Shown here piece after piece: positions 55,281-64,000 of a stretch of DNA of 64,000 nt. The notes under the pieces were generated by a model. That model saw only the letters and a list, made by a program, of their open reading frames with translations. It was not told the origin of the DNA and did not search any database. Source of the DNA: Lysobacter sp. Root690. GTDB taxonomy: Bacteria > Pseudomonadota > Gammaproteobacteria > Xanthomonadales > Xanthomonadaceae. How positions within the stretch are numbered: the stretch's first letter is position 1; each line of letters begins with the position of its first letter. Location: NCBI RefSeq assembly GCF_001427785.1, contig NZ_LMHM01000018.1:1-64000 (forward strand), read 5' to 3'. A program made the translations under genes and the position numbers.

Positions 55281-55411
55281 AACCGCGCCGCGTGCCCGAA
55301 TCGGATGACAAGCCGCGGCTTCCGATTCGGTCGACGCCCAAGCCGCGCTTGCGCGTCGACCCGTAACCATCAATCCTTGCGGCAACCGCCGCCCGCATCC
55401 CCAGGCCCCTC

Positions 55412-56047
55412 ATGAAAATCGTAGAAGTCCGCCACCCCCTGGTGCAGCACAAACTCGGCCTGATGCGCCGCGCCGACAACAGCACCAAGTCGTTCCGCGA
55501 ACTGGCCTCGGAAGTGGCGACCCTGCTGACCTACGAGGCCACCGCCGATCTGGAAACCGAAGAGGCCGTGGTCGAAGGCTGGGCCGGGCCGGTGGTCACC
55601 CGCCGGATCAAGGGCGCGAAAGTCACCCTGGTGCCGATCCTGCGCGCGGGCCTGGGCATGCTGCCCGGCGTGCTGGAACTGATTCCGGCGGCGAAGGTCG
55701 GCGTGGTCGGTTTGCAGCGCGACGAACAAACCCTGCAGCCGGTCGGCTACTACGAAAAACTCACCGGCCGCATGGACGAGCGCACCGCGCTGATCCTCGA
55801 TCCGATGCTCGCCACCGGCGGCAGCCTGATCGCCACCGTCGACCTGCTCAAGAACGCCGGCTGCAAGCGCATCAAAGGCTTGTTCCTGGTCGCCGCGCCG
55901 GAAGGCCTCAAGGCGCTGGAAGCCCGGCATCCGGACGTGGAAGTGTTCACCGCTTCGGTCGACGAACGCCTCAACGAAGTGGGTTACATCCTGCCGGGGT
56001 TGGGCGATGCGGGCGACAAGATTTTCGGGACCAAGCATTACGCTTGA
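55412..56047 (+). CDS. upp: Uracil phosphoribosyltransferase
   Basis: A 211-residue enzyme that salvages uracil to UMP with PRPP. The PRPP-binding motif is [20 protein letters not shown]. Other family segments are [17 protein letters not shown] at the N-terminus, [20 protein letters not shown] and the C-terminal [16 protein letters not shown]. Length is normal. No permease is linked here. Confidence 0.97.
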   Translation: MKIVEVRHPLVQHKLGLMRRADNSTKSFRELASEVATLLTYEATADLETEEAVVEGWAGPVVTRRIKGAKVTLVPILRAGLGMLPGVLELIPAAKVGVVGLQRDEQTLQPVGYYEKLTGRMDERTALILDPMLATGGSLIATVDLLKNAGCKRIKGLFLVAAPEGLKALEARHPDVEVFTASVDERLNEVGYILPGLGDAGDKIFGTKHYA

Positions 56048-56139
56048 TGGTTTACGCGGTTTGCGCGGCTTAGAGGTTTAGAGGCTTACGCGTAGTCGAA
56101 TCGGCCCGCGCTTCACAGGAAGCGTCGATCCCACCCGCC

Positions 56140-56258
56140 GTCATTCCCGCGAACGCGGGAATCCAGCGACTTTCGTGCCGATAAGGTCAGACTGTCGATG
56201 CATCGACGGACAAGTAGCAAGATCAAAGTCGCTGGATTCCCGCGTTCGCGGGAATGAC
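56140..56258. repeat. Dispersed repeat R2, inverted pair, copy 3
   Basis: GTCATTCCCGCGAACGCGGG... (56140-56173) and its exact reverse complement (56225-56258) form arms of 34 bases separated by 51 bases. The element fills most of the 344-base gap between convergent genes after upp. No other content is seen there. Confidence 0.85.
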
Positions 56259-56391
56259 GAGCTATAAGGGCGAAACGCGTCGCCTCGAATCAAAGTCGAT
56301 GCGGCGCGATTCACGGCCAGCTCGACGCGATGCGAATGCGCTCCGAAGCCATGCGACCCAAAGCGACGCACCCCGAAGCAAAAACGCGCGC

Positions 56392-57177
56392 CTACGACTT
56401 CGCCGCCGCCTTCGCCCGCCGCCTCCTGCGCAAGCGATACAGCAACCCGAGCGCGAACACGACCGCCAGCGCGAACCACCCCGGCGACCAGCGCTTGTCC
56501 TCCGGCTCCGGCCCCGCCACGATCGCGCGCTCACGCGCCGCCGCCGGATTCAAGGCCGCGGCGATCGCCTCCGGCCGCAGACGCCACACGCCGTCGCGCA
56601 GTTCCAACTTGCCTTCCAGCGACGGCAGGCGCAGTTCGCGCCAGGTCACGCGCAAGTCGCCGATCTGCGGGTCGAGCGGATTTTCCGAACTGCCCAGACC
56701 ATCGCCTTCGGGCTGAAACGTCGCCGCCAGATTCGCCGGCAAGCGGCTGAAATTCGGCCGGAACACCCGCCACTCGCCGACCGCGCGCAACACCTCGCTG
56801 CCGAGCGGCTTGCCGTCGAGCGTCGCCGACTCCGACCACCAGCGCTTGTTTTCCAGCGGCATCTTCGGCGGATTGACGTAGCCCGAGGTGAAACCGGCCG
56901 AATCGATCGGCGCCGCGTTCCAGACCCGCTCGTAGCCGTCGCCCTGGGTGGCGATGCCGAATTCGCGCCGCCACTGATACATCTCGACCCGGCGATCGAG
57001 CCCGAACTGGCGCGTGGTCACGCCGAAATCGCGATCCGACAAGGCCTTGCCGGCCTGCGGGTCGCCGAGCGGCTCGCCGTCCGCGGTTTCCTGCGCCGAC
57101 AGCGGGCCGGCGCAGATCAGCAGCACCGCGGCGAGCGCGAGATCGCGCCAACGCCGCGTCGCGCGGCGCAAGTTCAT
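56392..57177 (-). CDS. TMEM43-family membrane protein
   Basis: A 261-residue protein with an N-terminal signal or anchor helix (about 11-28), a long extracytoplasmic region and a C-terminal helix (about 232-250) with an Arg/Lys-rich tail. [28 protein letters not shown] and [16 protein letters not shown] are segments I associate with the TMEM43 family, which is better known from eukaryotic inner-nuclear-membrane proteins. It is shorter than the usual ~380 residues. The ATG at 57177 overlaps the metallo-hydrolase stop (ATGA). Confidence 0.8.
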   Translation of the reverse strand: MNLRRATRRWRDLALAAVLLICAGPLSAQETADGEPLGDPQAGKALSDRDFGVTTRQFGLDRRVEMYQWRREFGIATQGDGYERVWNAAPIDSAGFTSGYVNPPKMPLENKRWWSESATLDGKPLGSEVLRAVGEWRVFRPNFSRLPANLAATFQPEGDGLGSSENPLDPQIGDLRVTWRELRLPSLEGKLELRDGVWRLRPEAIAAALNPAAARERAIVAGPEPEDKRWSPGWFALAVVFALGLLYRLRRRRRAKAAAKS

Positions 57178-58064
57178 GCAGCCAGCGCCCGCGCCTGCAA
57201 TTCGGCGACTTCGTGGGTGGTGCCGAACTTGCCCTTGTCGTCGCGCACCACCTGGGCCAGCGCGCACTCGGGGTCGTGGGTGAAAAACAGATGCACGTTG
57301 CGTTCGAGCTTGTCGCTGAGGAAGGCTTTCTTCTCGTCGATCAACAGCTCGGCGTTGCGGTCGTAACCCATCGTGATCGGCACATGCACCCACGGCCGGC
57401 CGGGAATCAGGTCGGCGCAGAACACCACGCCGCCATGCGGCTGGCCGTCCTCGCGCTCGGGACCGACGATCTCGGCCAGCATCAACCCGGGCGTGTGGCC
57501 GTCGCTGTAGTGGAAGCGCACGCTGTCGCCGAGCAGTTTCGAATGCGCGCCTTCGACCAGTTCCAGCCGGCCGGTGGCTTCCAGCAACTGCGGCAGTTCG
57601 GCGATGAAACTCGCGCGGTCGCGCGCATGCGGATGGCGCGCGCGCTCGTAGTGTTCGCGGCCGACCAGATAGGACGCATTCGGGAACAACAGCCGCGACG
57701 CCTGCCCTTCCGACCACGGCGCGAGCAGGCCGCCGGCGTGATCGAAATGCAGATGCGACAGCACCACCACGTCGATGTCCTGCGGCGCGAAACCGGCCTT
57801 GGCCAGCGACTCGATCAGCACATGGCGATCTTCGACCACGCCGTAGCGCTCGCGCAGCTTGGGTTCGAAGAACGCGCCGATGCCGGCCTCGAACAACACC
57901 GTCTTGCCGGCCAACGGGCTGGCGAGCAGCGCGCGGCAGGCCAGCGCGATACGGTTGTGTTCATCGGGCGGCGACCATTTGGCCCACATCGCGCGCGGCG
58001 CGTTGCCGAACATCGCGCCGCCGTCGAGCTTCTGCGAGTTGCCCAGGATCGACCAGAGTTTCAT
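57174..58064 (-). CDS. MBL-fold metallo-hydrolase
   Basis: A 296-residue enzyme. The zinc motif is [13 protein letters not shown], preceded by [20 protein letters not shown]. Further ligands lie in SDGHTPGLM and [15 protein letters not shown]. It belongs to the broad lactonase/hydrolase branch; a lactonase role is possible but unproven. It is coupled to the TMEM43-like gene by an ATGA overlap, which suggests a joint membrane-related function. Confidence 0.87.
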   Translation of the reverse strand: MKLWSILGNSQKLDGGAMFGNAPRAMWAKWSPPDEHNRIALACRALLASPLAGKTVLFEAGIGAFFEPKLRERYGVVEDRHVLIESLAKAGFAPQDIDVVVLSHLHFDHAGGLLAPWSEGQASRLLFPNASYLVGREHYERARHPHARDRASFIAELPQLLEATGRLELVEGAHSKLLGDSVRFHYSDGHTPGLMLAEIVGPEREDGQPHGGVVFCADLIPGRPWVHVPITMGYDRNAELLIDEKKAFLSDKLERNVHLFFTHDPECALAQVVRDDKGKFGTTHEVAELQARALAA

Positions 58065-58112
58065 GGCGGTTCTACCGGGTTGGCGGGGGAAGGTCGATTT
58101 TAGCCGGTCAGG

Positions 58113-58308
58113 GCCGGGAATCGGGAATGGAGAATCGGGAATCGTAAAAGCAGGCCGCGCCGGCTTTTGTCGGTTCCACTCCCTACTCGCGATTCACCAT
58201 TTCCGGCGTCACTGCCGGTCTAAGCCGGGAATCGGGAATCGAAACATCACGATCGCAGCGGGCCGCTTTTACGATTCCCTATTCCCCATTCCCGATTCCC
58301 GGCCCCAC
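58113..58308. repeat. Dispersed repeat R5 (GGGAATCGGGAAT family), copy 1
   Basis: CGGGAATCGGGAATGGAGAA at 58115 and several CGGGAATCGGGAATCG units face the inverted CCCATTCCCGATTCCCGG at about 58285. A second cluster lies at 58985-59205. Both flank the hypothetical membrane protein gene. The repeats are short, imperfect, noncoding and inverted. Confidence 0.7.
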
Positions 58309-58312
58309 AGGC

Positions 58313-58894
58313 TCACTGCGCCGTAGCCACCGCAGCGAAATGAAACACGAACTCGCCATCGCGCGGATCGGCCGCGACCACCCGTACCGGCGCGAGCGCG
58401 CGCTCGGCGACCAGGGTCGCGGTGCCGCTGGCCGAGGTCTTGCTGATCAATCCGGAGGAGCGGCCGCTGATCTTGATCAGCATTTCCTGGCCCGGCACCA
58501 GGACCACCCGGCCCATCGACGGGTCGCTGGTGCGCGGGGTGACGTTGCGGCTTTCCTCGGTATCGAGATAATCGCGCGCCGGCAGTTCGAACAGGTCCTG
58601 ACCGCCGGCGCTGACGTCGAACGACCACGAGGTGCTGCCGCTGGTGCCGTCGTTGATCACTTCGATCTTTTCCAGGGTCAGCAGCACCGAATAGCGCGAC
58701 GGCGCCTTGGGCGCCTCGGGCTTGACCAGCGGCGCGGCCGGCGTGGCGGCGGCCGGCGCCGGCGGGGTCTTGTCCTTGAGCCCGCCGATCTCGCGCACGT
58801 TGTTGATCAGCGTGGTCAGGGCGACGAGAAACGCGACCAGCGCGATCGAGATCGCGGGCACGCGGGTGTACCAACGCTTGTCGTCGTCACTCAT
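58313..58894 (-). CDS. Hypothetical membrane-anchored protein, 193 residues
   Basis: One membrane helix (about residues 13-31) follows a charged cytoplasmic start. A linker rich in Pro and Ala (about 43-65) leads to a strand-rich outer domain of ~125 residues: RYSVLLTLEKIEVINDGTSG, ALAPVRVVAADPRDGEFVFH and similar. No family recognised. It probably projects into the periplasm. It stands alone between two R5 repeat clusters. Confidence 0.75.
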   Translation of the reverse strand: MSDDDKRWYTRVPAISIALVAFLVALTTLINNVREIGGLKDKTPPAPAAATPAAPLVKPEAPKAPSRYSVLLTLEKIEVINDGTSGSTSWSFDVSAGGQDLFELPARDYLDTEESRNVTPRTSDPSMGRVVLVPGQEMLIKISGRSSGLISKTSASGTATLVAERALAPVRVVAADPRDGEFVFHFAAVATAQ

Positions 58895-58984
58895 TGCCGA
58901 TTCCCCTGTGCTGAAACGCCGTGCGTGCTGTCCATGCGGCGCAATCTACTGCACGGCGTGGCGGGTGCGCCATCGTTTGACATG

Positions 58985-59205
58985 CGGCGGGAATGGGGAA
59001 TCGGGAATTGGGAATCGGAACTGCAAAAACCGATGCAGCCGTTCTTACGATGCCAGACTCTCAACTCCCGGCCCGTCAGGGCCTCAACAATACTTACGCC
59101 TGCTGCCCTGACGCGCAGGAGCAGTCAGGAATCGAAACAGCCAAAGCCGACGCAGCCGCTTTTACGATTCCCGACTCCCAATTCCCGATTCCCGGTCTCT
59201 CAGGG
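58985..59205. repeat. Dispersed repeat R5, copy 2
   Basis: GGGAATGGGGAATCGGGAAT at about 58990 and the inverted CGATTCCCGACTCCCAATTC at about 59165 bracket diverged units (CAAAAACCGATGCAGCCGTT; CCAAAGCCGACGCAGCCGCT). The right arm runs into the 3' end of the ggt gene. Confidence 0.7.
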
Positions 59206-60954
59206 CTTCAACACCACCTCAGCCAACCCCACCGGATTGCGCGGATCGGTGCCGCCCGACAAGGTGTTGGCGCGCTTGTCCCACATCACCGTCTGCAGGT
59301 TGCCCCAGCTCGATTCGCCGGCGTTGACCTTGTGGCCCATGGCCTGCAGCTTCTTGACCGTATCGGCGTCGAGCGCGCCCTGTTCGGCCGAGATCACGTC
59401 CGGCATCCACTGGTGGTGGATGCGCGGCAGCGCGGCGACCGCCTGCGGTTGCAGGCCGGCGTCGTAGGCCAGGATCGCCAGCAGCACCTGGGTGATGATG
59501 CGGCTGCCGCCCGGGGCGCCGACCGCGACCACCTTGTCCTGCGATTCCAGGAAGCTCGGGGTCATCGAGCTGAGCATGCGCTTGCCGGGTTCCGGCGCGT
59601 TGGCGCCGAAGCCCATCACACCGAAGGCGTTGGGCGTGCCCGGGCGCAGGGCGAAGTCGTCCATCTCGTTGTTGAGCAGCACGCCGGTGCCCGGCGCGAC
59701 CATGCCCGAGCCGTACAGCAGGTTGACCGTCTGGGTCGCCGAGACCCGGTTGCCGTCGCGGTCGATGATTGAGAAATGGGTGGTCTCGTCGTCTTCCAGC
59801 GGCGCCGGCTGGCCCGACAGCAGATCGCTCGGGGTGGCCTTGTCCGGATGGATCGTCGCGCGCAGGCCGGCGGCGTAATCCGGGCTGGTCAGGCGCTTGA
59901 GCGGCATCTTCACGAAGTCCGGATCGCCCAGGTAGATGGTGCGGTCGCGGTAGGCGCGGCGCATCGCCTCGGCGAGGATGTGGGTGCGGTGCGCGGGATC
60001 GAGCTTGCTCAGGTCCCAGCCTTCGATCACCTGCAGGATTTCGGCCATCGCCACGCCGCCCGAGGACGGCGGCGGCGCGGTGACGATGTCCCAGCCGCGG
60101 TACTTCAGCCGCAGCGGTTCGCGTTCGCGGATCTTGTAACCGGCCAGTTCGCTGGCCTGCCATTGGCCGCCCTCTTCCTTGACCGCGGCGAGCAGCTTGT
60201 CGGCGACGTCGCCGCGATAGAACCCGTCGAAGCCCTTGGCCGCGAGCAGTTCCAGCGTGCGCGCCAGATCGGGTTGCTTGAGGATCTCGCCGGTCTTGGG
60301 CGCATGGCCGGCGGCGAGGAATACTTCGCGGGTGCCGCGGTAGCGCTCCATCACCTCGCGGCGGCTGCCGTAGCCTTTTTCCAGGCGCGCGTAGATCGGG
60401 AAGCCTTCGCGCGCGATCCGGATCGCCGGCGCCAGCGAGGTCTTGAGCGGCAACTTGCCGTACTTCTGCGCCAGGTGCACCAGCGCGGCGGGCAGTCCCG
60501 GAATGCCGGCCGACCACGGGCCGTTGGTGGCGCGGTCGCGGTTGAGTTCGCCCTTGTCGTCGAGGTACGCGGCCGGGGTGGACGCGGCCGGCGCGGTCTC
60601 GCGCGCGTCGACGAACACGTCGCGGCCGCTCTTCGCATCGTGCAGCAGGAAGAAGCCGCCGCCGCCGATGCCCGAGCTGATCGGTTCGACCACCGACAAG
60701 GTCGAGGACACCGCGATCGCGGCGTCGAAGGCGTTGCCGCCCTTGCCGATGATTTCCAGGCCGGCCTGGGTCGAGAGCGAATGCGCGCTGGCGATCGCGG
60801 CGCCGGGCGGATGCGCGGCGGTCGTGCCGGCCTGCGCGCGCGCCGCGGTTTTCTGCGCCGGCGCTTCGCAGTAGGCGGGCGCGGCGATCAGCAACAGCGA
60901 GGCCAGCAGCCACGGGGACAACGCACCGGCTCGCGGCCACGGCATCTTGCGCAT
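59200..60954 (-). CDS. ggt: Gamma-glutamyltransferase
   Basis: A 584-residue precursor with a signal peptide (about residues 1-29). It contains IASAHSLSTQAGLEIIGKGG, NAFDAAIAVS and SSGIGGGGFFLLHD in the large subunit. The self-cleavage site is before the Thr of DDETTHFSIIDRDG, which becomes the catalytic nucleophile of the small subunit. YGSGMVAPGTGVLLNNEMDD is a further signature. It acts in the periplasm on glutathione and gamma-glutamyl peptides. The ATG at 60954 has GGAG eight bases before it. The ferredoxin gene ends six bases upstream, so the two may share a transcript. Confidence 0.95.
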   Translation of the reverse strand: MRKMPWPRAGALSPWLLASLLLIAAPAYCEAPAQKTAARAQAGTTAAHPPGAAIASAHSLSTQAGLEIIGKGGNAFDAAIAVSSTLSVVEPISSGIGGGGFFLLHDAKSGRDVFVDARETAPAASTPAAYLDDKGELNRDRATNGPWSAGIPGLPAALVHLAQKYGKLPLKTSLAPAIRIAREGFPIYARLEKGYGSRREVMERYRGTREVFLAAGHAPKTGEILKQPDLARTLELLAAKGFDGFYRGDVADKLLAAVKEEGGQWQASELAGYKIREREPLRLKYRGWDIVTAPPPSSGGVAMAEILQVIEGWDLSKLDPAHRTHILAEAMRRAYRDRTIYLGDPDFVKMPLKRLTSPDYAAGLRATIHPDKATPSDLLSGQPAPLEDDETTHFSIIDRDGNRVSATQTVNLLYGSGMVAPGTGVLLNNEMDDFALRPGTPNAFGVMGFGANAPEPGKRMLSSMTPSFLESQDKVVAVGAPGGSRIITQVLLAILAYDAGLQPQAVAALPRIHHQWMPDVISAEQGALDADTVKKLQAMGHKVNAGESSWGNLQTVMWDKRANTLSGGTDPRNPVGLAEVVLKP

Positions 60955-60959
60955 CGGGT

Positions 60960-61208
60960 TCACTCCAGTTGTAGACGCCGCAGTTTTTCCAGCAGCTGCG
61001 GCTCGGATTCGGGGTGGGCGGGGTCCTTGTCGATGCACTCGACCGGGCACACGACCACGCATTGCGGTTCGTCGTAGTGACCGACGCATTCGGTGCAGCG
61101 CGCCGGATCGATCACATAGATCGTCTCGCCCTGGGCGATGGCCTGATTGGGACAGGCCGGTTCGCAGACGTCGCAGTTGACGCACAGTTCGTTGATCTTC
61201 AGCGACAT
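60960..61208 (-). CDS. YfhL-family 4Fe-4S ferredoxin
   Basis: An 82-residue ferredoxin with two clusters of cysteines: CVNCDVCEPACPNQAI and CTECVGHYDEPQCVVVCPVE. The longer spacing in the second cluster (CxxCx8CxxxC) is typical of YfhL/Alvin-type ferredoxins. It carries electrons in the cytoplasm; partners are unknown. Its linkage to coaD and rsmD (next to them across the repeat region) is common in gammaproteobacteria. Confidence 0.95.
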   Translation of the reverse strand: MSLKINELCVNCDVCEPACPNQAIAQGETIYVIDPARCTECVGHYDEPQCVVVCPVECIDKDPAHPESEPQLLEKLRRLQLE

Positions 61209-62074
61209 GGGCAGGCAGCGCCGTGGGGGCAGCGGAATTCGCTATGGCAGCGCATGCGCGCAGTTTAGGGCGCGCGGGGCCTGGGGCATAGCCATGGGCC
61301 GGAATGCTGCGTCGCGTGGGCGGGGGGCCGCGGGCTGACGGTGTTGTTCAGGTGGATCGACGTTGCGGGGATTGTCTTTTTCTTTCTCTTCTCTACGAGT
61401 GGAGCAAAGCCAAAGCGAATCCCCCGCGCTGCAGAGTTTTCCGACCTCGCGGTTGCGCCGGGCGCCGCCCCCTTTTGCAAAGTGGGCTGGGTCACGCGCT
61501 TAGCCGGGTGTGCTTGAGCCGCGTTCGGGCTTGAGCACGCCATCTCGAACCGATCCGCTACTGCTGTTTCCCCTTTGGAAAAGGGGGGCTGGGGGATTCG
61601 CTTTTGCTCTGCTCCGCCTGTGAGGCAAAAGCCAAAGCGAATCCCCCGCGCTGCAGAGTTTTCCGACCTCGCGGTTGCGCCGGGCGCCGCCCCCTTTTGC
61701 AAAGTGGGCTGGGTCACGCGCCTGGCCGGGAGTACAGGACTCGTGCTTAGCGAATTGCTTCAGACATGTGCTTGAGCAGTGTGCTTGAGCTTGAGCAAGA
61801 CATTCCGAACCGGTTCGCCACCGCTGTTCCCCCCTTTGGAAAAGGGGGGCTGGGGGGATTCGCTTTTGCTCTACCCCGCGAGCGGATCGACAGCAAAAGC
61901 GAATTCCCCGCGCTAAAAAAATCGAGCCGCATAAGCGGCTCGATTCGATATTGCCAGCGCTGCAATGCCGCGGTGCCATACCGGGCGCTAACGCGACCGA
62001 CATGTGCCGACCCGTCGGCGACACGGTGAACGCTCCGCGCCGCCAGCCTGATCGGACCGGCTTGCCTGAGCCGA
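61209..62074. repeat. Repeat-filled intergenic region with a partial tandem duplication (R4)
   Basis: Within this 866-base gap, bases 61409-61508 and 61631-61730 are near-identical direct repeats (about 98 of 100 bases). Each begins GCCAAAGCGAATCCCCCGCG and ends in GCCGGG. Between and after them lie two further related units (about 61543-61610 and 61803-61872; TTTGGAAAAGGGGGGCTGGG). The pattern A-B-A-B suggests a partial tandem duplication of a ~220-base unit. Short ORFs here are not credible. The rest has no gene. Confidence 0.8.
61917..61946 (-). terminator. Rho-independent terminator of the lipoprotein/coaD cluster
   Basis: On the minus strand, AATCGAGCCGC-TTAT-GCGGCTCGATT is followed by a T-run (AAAAAAA on the plus strand). 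It lies about 130 bases after the lipoprotein stop. Confidence 0.85.
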
Positions 62075-62566
62075 TTACTTGACCTGCACGAACACGTAGT
62101 TCACGCCGGCCGGCGCGGAGGCGGCCTTGACGCGTTCGCTGTCGGCGGCGTCGCCGATGAAGATGAACTTGACGCCCTTCATCGTGCTCGGCTCGGCCTT
62201 CGACAGCGCGGCCACGGCGAGGTCGGCGCTCTTGGCCGAATTCGGCGAGCCGAACGCGACCAGGTTGCCTTCGAGGATGCCGCGCGACAGGTCGGTCTGC
62301 GCCTTCTCGACCATGCGCTCGTATTCGCCGGCGAAGGTCGGCGCTTCCGGCGCCGGCAGGACGTACACGTAGGTGCTGCCGGTGACGTTGTCGAGATTGC
62401 GCTTGACCACGTCGGTCAGATACGCGTTCCAGGCGTTTTCGTCGCTGGTCTTGGGCGCCGACAGCGGCGCGGCTTCGACGACCTCCTTCTTCTCCTCTTT
62501 CTGGCAGGCGGCCACGAACGGCAGCGTCAGGCAGGCGATCAGCAGCAAGCGGGAGGAAGTTTTCAT
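62075..62566 (-). CDS. Hypothetical lipoprotein, 163 residues
   Basis: A lipobox (FVAAC, Cys21) follows the hydrophobic signal. The mature part has a charged Lys/Glu linker, then SDENAWNAYLTDVVKRNLDN, SRGILEGNLVAFGSPNSAKS and GVKFIFIGDAADSERVKAAS. The fold looks alpha/beta with a Rossmann-like strand order; no family recognised. It lies 40 bases downstream of coaD on the same strand. AAGGGG precedes the ATG. Confidence 0.8.
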   Translation of the reverse strand: MKTSSRLLLIACLTLPFVAACQKEEKKEVVEAAPLSAPKTSDENAWNAYLTDVVKRNLDNVTGSTYVYVLPAPEAPTFAGEYERMVEKAQTDLSRGILEGNLVAFGSPNSAKSADLAVAALSKAEPSTMKGVKFIFIGDAADSERVKAASAPAGVNYVFVQVK

Positions 62567-62606
62567 CGTAAGCCCCTTAAGGATTGGTCGTGTGTCGTGT
62601 GGATGA

Positions 62607-63203
<597 letters not shown>

Positions 63204-63248
63204 TCAGCACCCTGATTGGCCGTCGCGCCGGGGGCGCGGCCAGGTCGC

Positions 63249-63923
63249 TCAGGCCGGCCGGCGGCGGTACAGCGCGTAACGCACCTCGCGGGTGGCGCCT
63301 TCGCGATGGCGGTCCCACTGCGCGGGCAGGTCGATCGCGGCCTCGCCGGGGGCTTCGACGTACAGCCAGGCCGCAGGCGCCAGTGTCGGCAACAACAGCG
63401 GCCAGACCGCGTCCCACAGCCCGGCCGCGAACGGCGGATCGACGAAGGCCAGATCGAAACCCGCCGCACTGCCCTCGCCGGCCGGCGGCTGTTGCGCCAG
63501 CCACGCCAGCGCGTCGGCCTGGACCACCTGGGCCGCCTCGCCGCCCTGCAGGCGACCGGCCAGCGCGCGCAGTTCCGCGGCCAGGGCCGGGTCGCGTTCG
63601 ACCAGCACCGCCGACGCCGCGCCGCGCGACAGCGCCTCCATGCCGAGCGCGCCGCTGCCGGCGAACAGGTCGAGCACGCGCGCGCCGGGCAAGGCCGGGA
63701 TCAGCCAATTGAACAGGGTTTCGCGCACCCGGTCGGAGGTCGGCCGCAGCCCGGGGGCGTCGCCTACGTTCAGACGGGTGCCGCGCCAATGCCCGCCGAT
63801 GATCCGCACCTTGCCGGCCTGCGCGTTGTGACCGCCGCCGGCGCTTGGCTTGGCGGGGTTGCGCGGGGACCGTGGCGGGCCGGCGTCGGCGCCGCCACGC
63901 GGGCCACGTCGAAAAGTGTTCAT
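63249..63923 (-). CDS. rsmD: 16S rRNA (guanine(966)-N(2))-methyltransferase
   Basis: A 224-residue enzyme. The N-terminal ~38 residues are basic and glycine-rich and probably disordered, longer than in E. coli. The core starts RIIGGHWRGTRLNV and has RPTSDRVRETLFNWL, the SAM motif VLDLFAGSGALGMEALSRGA, and the catalytic DPPF in LAFVDPPFAAG. It methylates G966 of 16S rRNA. The gap to coaD is 135 bases. Bases 63924-64000 hold its leader and nothing else recognised. Confidence 0.95.
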   Translation of the reverse strand: MNTFRRGPRGGADAGPPRSPRNPAKPSAGGGHNAQAGKVRIIGGHWRGTRLNVGDAPGLRPTSDRVRETLFNWLIPALPGARVLDLFAGSGALGMEALSRGAASAVLVERDPALAAELRALAGRLQGGEAAQVVQADALAWLAQQPPAGEGSAAGFDLAFVDPPFAAGLWDAVWPLLLPTLAPAAWLYVEAPGEAAIDLPAQWDRHREGATREVRYALYRRRPA

Positions 63924-64000
63924 CGGGGGACTCTGGGGGCCGGTGCTAGCATGTGGTGATTCTCGCGCATGGCCCCATCTCCCGTCTCATGCTCAGCTTT

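Noticed and set aside
54491-55366. A 291-codon plus-strand frame running across the 80-residue gene and the GTG-started hypothetical gene.
   Set aside because: It starts inside repeat R3 and has a highly Arg-rich translation. The two shorter genes in other frames have balanced composition and better starts.
58113-59205. Short GGGAATCGGGAAT repeats resembling a CRISPR or minisatellite.
   Set aside because: Units are irregular and inverted with no constant spacer length. They fit a dispersed palindromic family better.
61400-61900. Direct repeats that could suggest a CRISPR array.
   Set aside because: There are only two copies of each unit, the units are 70-100 bases and differ from one another, and no cas gene is present.

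Overview
The window reads as a chromosomal segment of a high-G+C gammaproteobacterium of the Xanthomonadaceae/Lysobacteraceae, most likely Lysobacter or a close relative. The reasons are the very strong G/C bias at third codon positions, the queA-tgt-yajC-secD-secF order, the rsmD-coaD-ferredoxin neighbourhood, tandem lipoprotein M13 metallopeptidases, and many dispersed palindromic repeats of the kind common in that family. The genus is an inference; no rRNA or other marker gene is present. I see no tRNA, rRNA, CRISPR array, insertion sequence or prophage.

Layout. 0.4-4.9 kb (minus): an ABC-2 permease fused to an M1 aminopeptidase domain, with its ATPase. 5.2-11.1 kb: an AraC-type regulator divergent from a short-chain dehydrogenase, then a small membrane protein, an LtrA-family protein, a DUF3304-like lipoprotein and a BCCT transporter. 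11.2-13.2 kb (minus): a small protein that looks like a degenerate type II dehydroquinase, and a beta-CASP RNase-like protein. 13.6-21.0 kb: three M13-family genes. The first two are canonical lipoproteins with a duplicated promoter-like leader; the third has lost the zinc site. 21.3-30.5 kb: the main point of interest, a MoxR ATPase / vWA-like / beta-propeller (bpX5, bpX6-type) operon facing a divergent operon of a CDC48-like AAA+ ATPase, a membrane protein and a TPR protein. 30.5-37.1 kb: rhomboid protease, alkyltransferase-like protein, PiT phosphate transporter with its DUF47 partner, a CNNM/CorC-type protein and an ExoD-like protein. 37.4-40.4 kb: a GGDEF-EAL receptor translationally coupled to a PhnD-like binding protein. 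40.6-43.8 kb: trmJ and suhB back to back, then a methyltransferase operon. 44.0-49.8 kb: queA, tgt, yajC, secD, secF. 50.3-52.0 kb: a NarL/DesR-type two-component system. 53-56 kb: a class III aminotransferase behind a possibly structured leader, two small proteins, and upp. 56.4-61.2 kb: a TMEM43-like protein with a metallo-hydrolase, a membrane protein, ggt and a ferredoxin. 62.1-63.9 kb: a lipoprotein, coaD and rsmD.

How the parts fit together. Most of the window is housekeeping: queuosine synthesis, protein export, CoA synthesis, rRNA/tRNA methylation, phosphate uptake and uracil salvage. The accessory content is concentrated in the ternary ATPase system, the M13 cluster, the degenerate AroQ-like gene, the SBP/c-di-GMP receptor pair and a few orphan small genes. 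At least six families of dispersed inverted or direct repeats occupy the intergenic gaps, often directly after stop codons.
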